Shown here one piece after another: positions 15,397-15,484 of a stretch of 15,484 bases of DNA. Within the stretch, counting starts at the first letter, position 1; each line of letters starts with the position of its first letter. The notes under the pieces are model-generated. The model did not search any database, was not told the origin of the DNA, and worked only from the letters and a program-made list of their open reading frames with translations. Origin of the DNA: Coemansia sp. RSA 922 (Eukaryota; Kickxellomycota; Kickxellomycetes; Kickxellales; Kickxellaceae); assembly GCA_027577415.1 (NCBI GenBank), contig JANBQS010000551.1, positions 1 through 15,484 of the forward strand, written 5' to 3'. The translations under genes were made by a program, and so were the position numbers.

Positions 15397-15424
15397 GGGC
15401 AGTGATGGGGGGAGGGCAAAAGGG
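15397..15424 (+). promoter_or_regulatory. Potential G-quadruplex motif upstream of the C2-PH gene
   Basis: G-runs at 15397-15399, 15407-15412, 15414-15416 and 15422-15424 have loops of 7, 1 and 5 bases, meeting the simple four-run rule for a G-quadruplex. It lies on the non-coding strand about 270-300 bases upstream of the ATG. Any function is speculative. Confidence 0.35.
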
Positions 15425-15484
15425 CTACGCATGTTGTTGTTAATCCTTCCTGTTTACAGAAACACCCACCCCCTCCCGCGAATG

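Larger units (their letters stand above)
15127..15484. promoter_or_regulatory. Promoter and leader of the C2-PH gene up to the right edge
   Basis: These 358 bases upstream of the minus-strand start contain a GA/CT microsatellite (15237-15284), AT-rich leader sequence nearer the ATG, and a G-rich block at 15368-15424. No second gene is visible before the window ends. Confidence 0.5.

Overview
The window looks like nuclear DNA of an early-diverging fungus. The evidence is six protein-coding genes with no introns inside their coding frames, short AT-rich leaders with TTTATTTATT-type tracts just before start codons, AATAAA poly(A) signals, LINE-type retroelement debris, and a BRPF-type chromatin reader that keeps its PZP, bromodomain and PWWP modules in one chain. 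The intron poverty would fit Zoopagomycota (Kickxellomycotina) or Mucoromycota, but this placement is inference. There is no sign of bacterial organisation.

Layout. Positions 1-1284 (minus) hold a decayed LINE ORF2 fragment: the post-RT region with an F-I-W-N-G box and a C-x2-C knuckle, broken by several frameshifts and running off the left edge. Head-to-head with it, 1460-2794 (plus) carries a second retroelement-like ORF with a C-x2-C-x8-H-x3-C knuckle. It is open for 423 codons and is separated from an in-frame ATG by one TAG. Host genes then follow: TIM8 (3078-3320, minus), a membrane RING-H2 protein (3946-4398, plus), a Q/N/G-rich low-complexity protein (4448-6364, minus), a Yea4/SLC35B4 nucleotide-sugar transporter (7033-8202, plus), a BRPF/Nto1-like histone reader (8491-12672, plus), and a C2-like plus PH-domain protein with possible anillin/Bud4 affinity (12715-15126, minus).

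TIM8/RING and the Q-rich gene/transporter are divergent pairs sharing intergenic promoter regions. RING/Q-rich and BRPF/C2-PH are convergent pairs with only 49 and 42 bases between stop codons, so their 3' ends must overlap or nearly so. The genes do not form a pathway: they serve mitochondrial import, ubiquitin ligation, secretory nucleotide-sugar supply, chromatin acetylation, and perhaps cortical or septal organisation. I found no CRISPR array, tRNA, rRNA or multi-gene accessory system. The most interesting points are the two head-to-head retroelement remnants of different age, a candidate 5'-UTR intron before the BRPF gene, a tandem repeat carrying two NLS-like clusters in BRPF, the recurring strand-oriented TTTA leader tract, and an interrupted C2-like domain in the PH protein.
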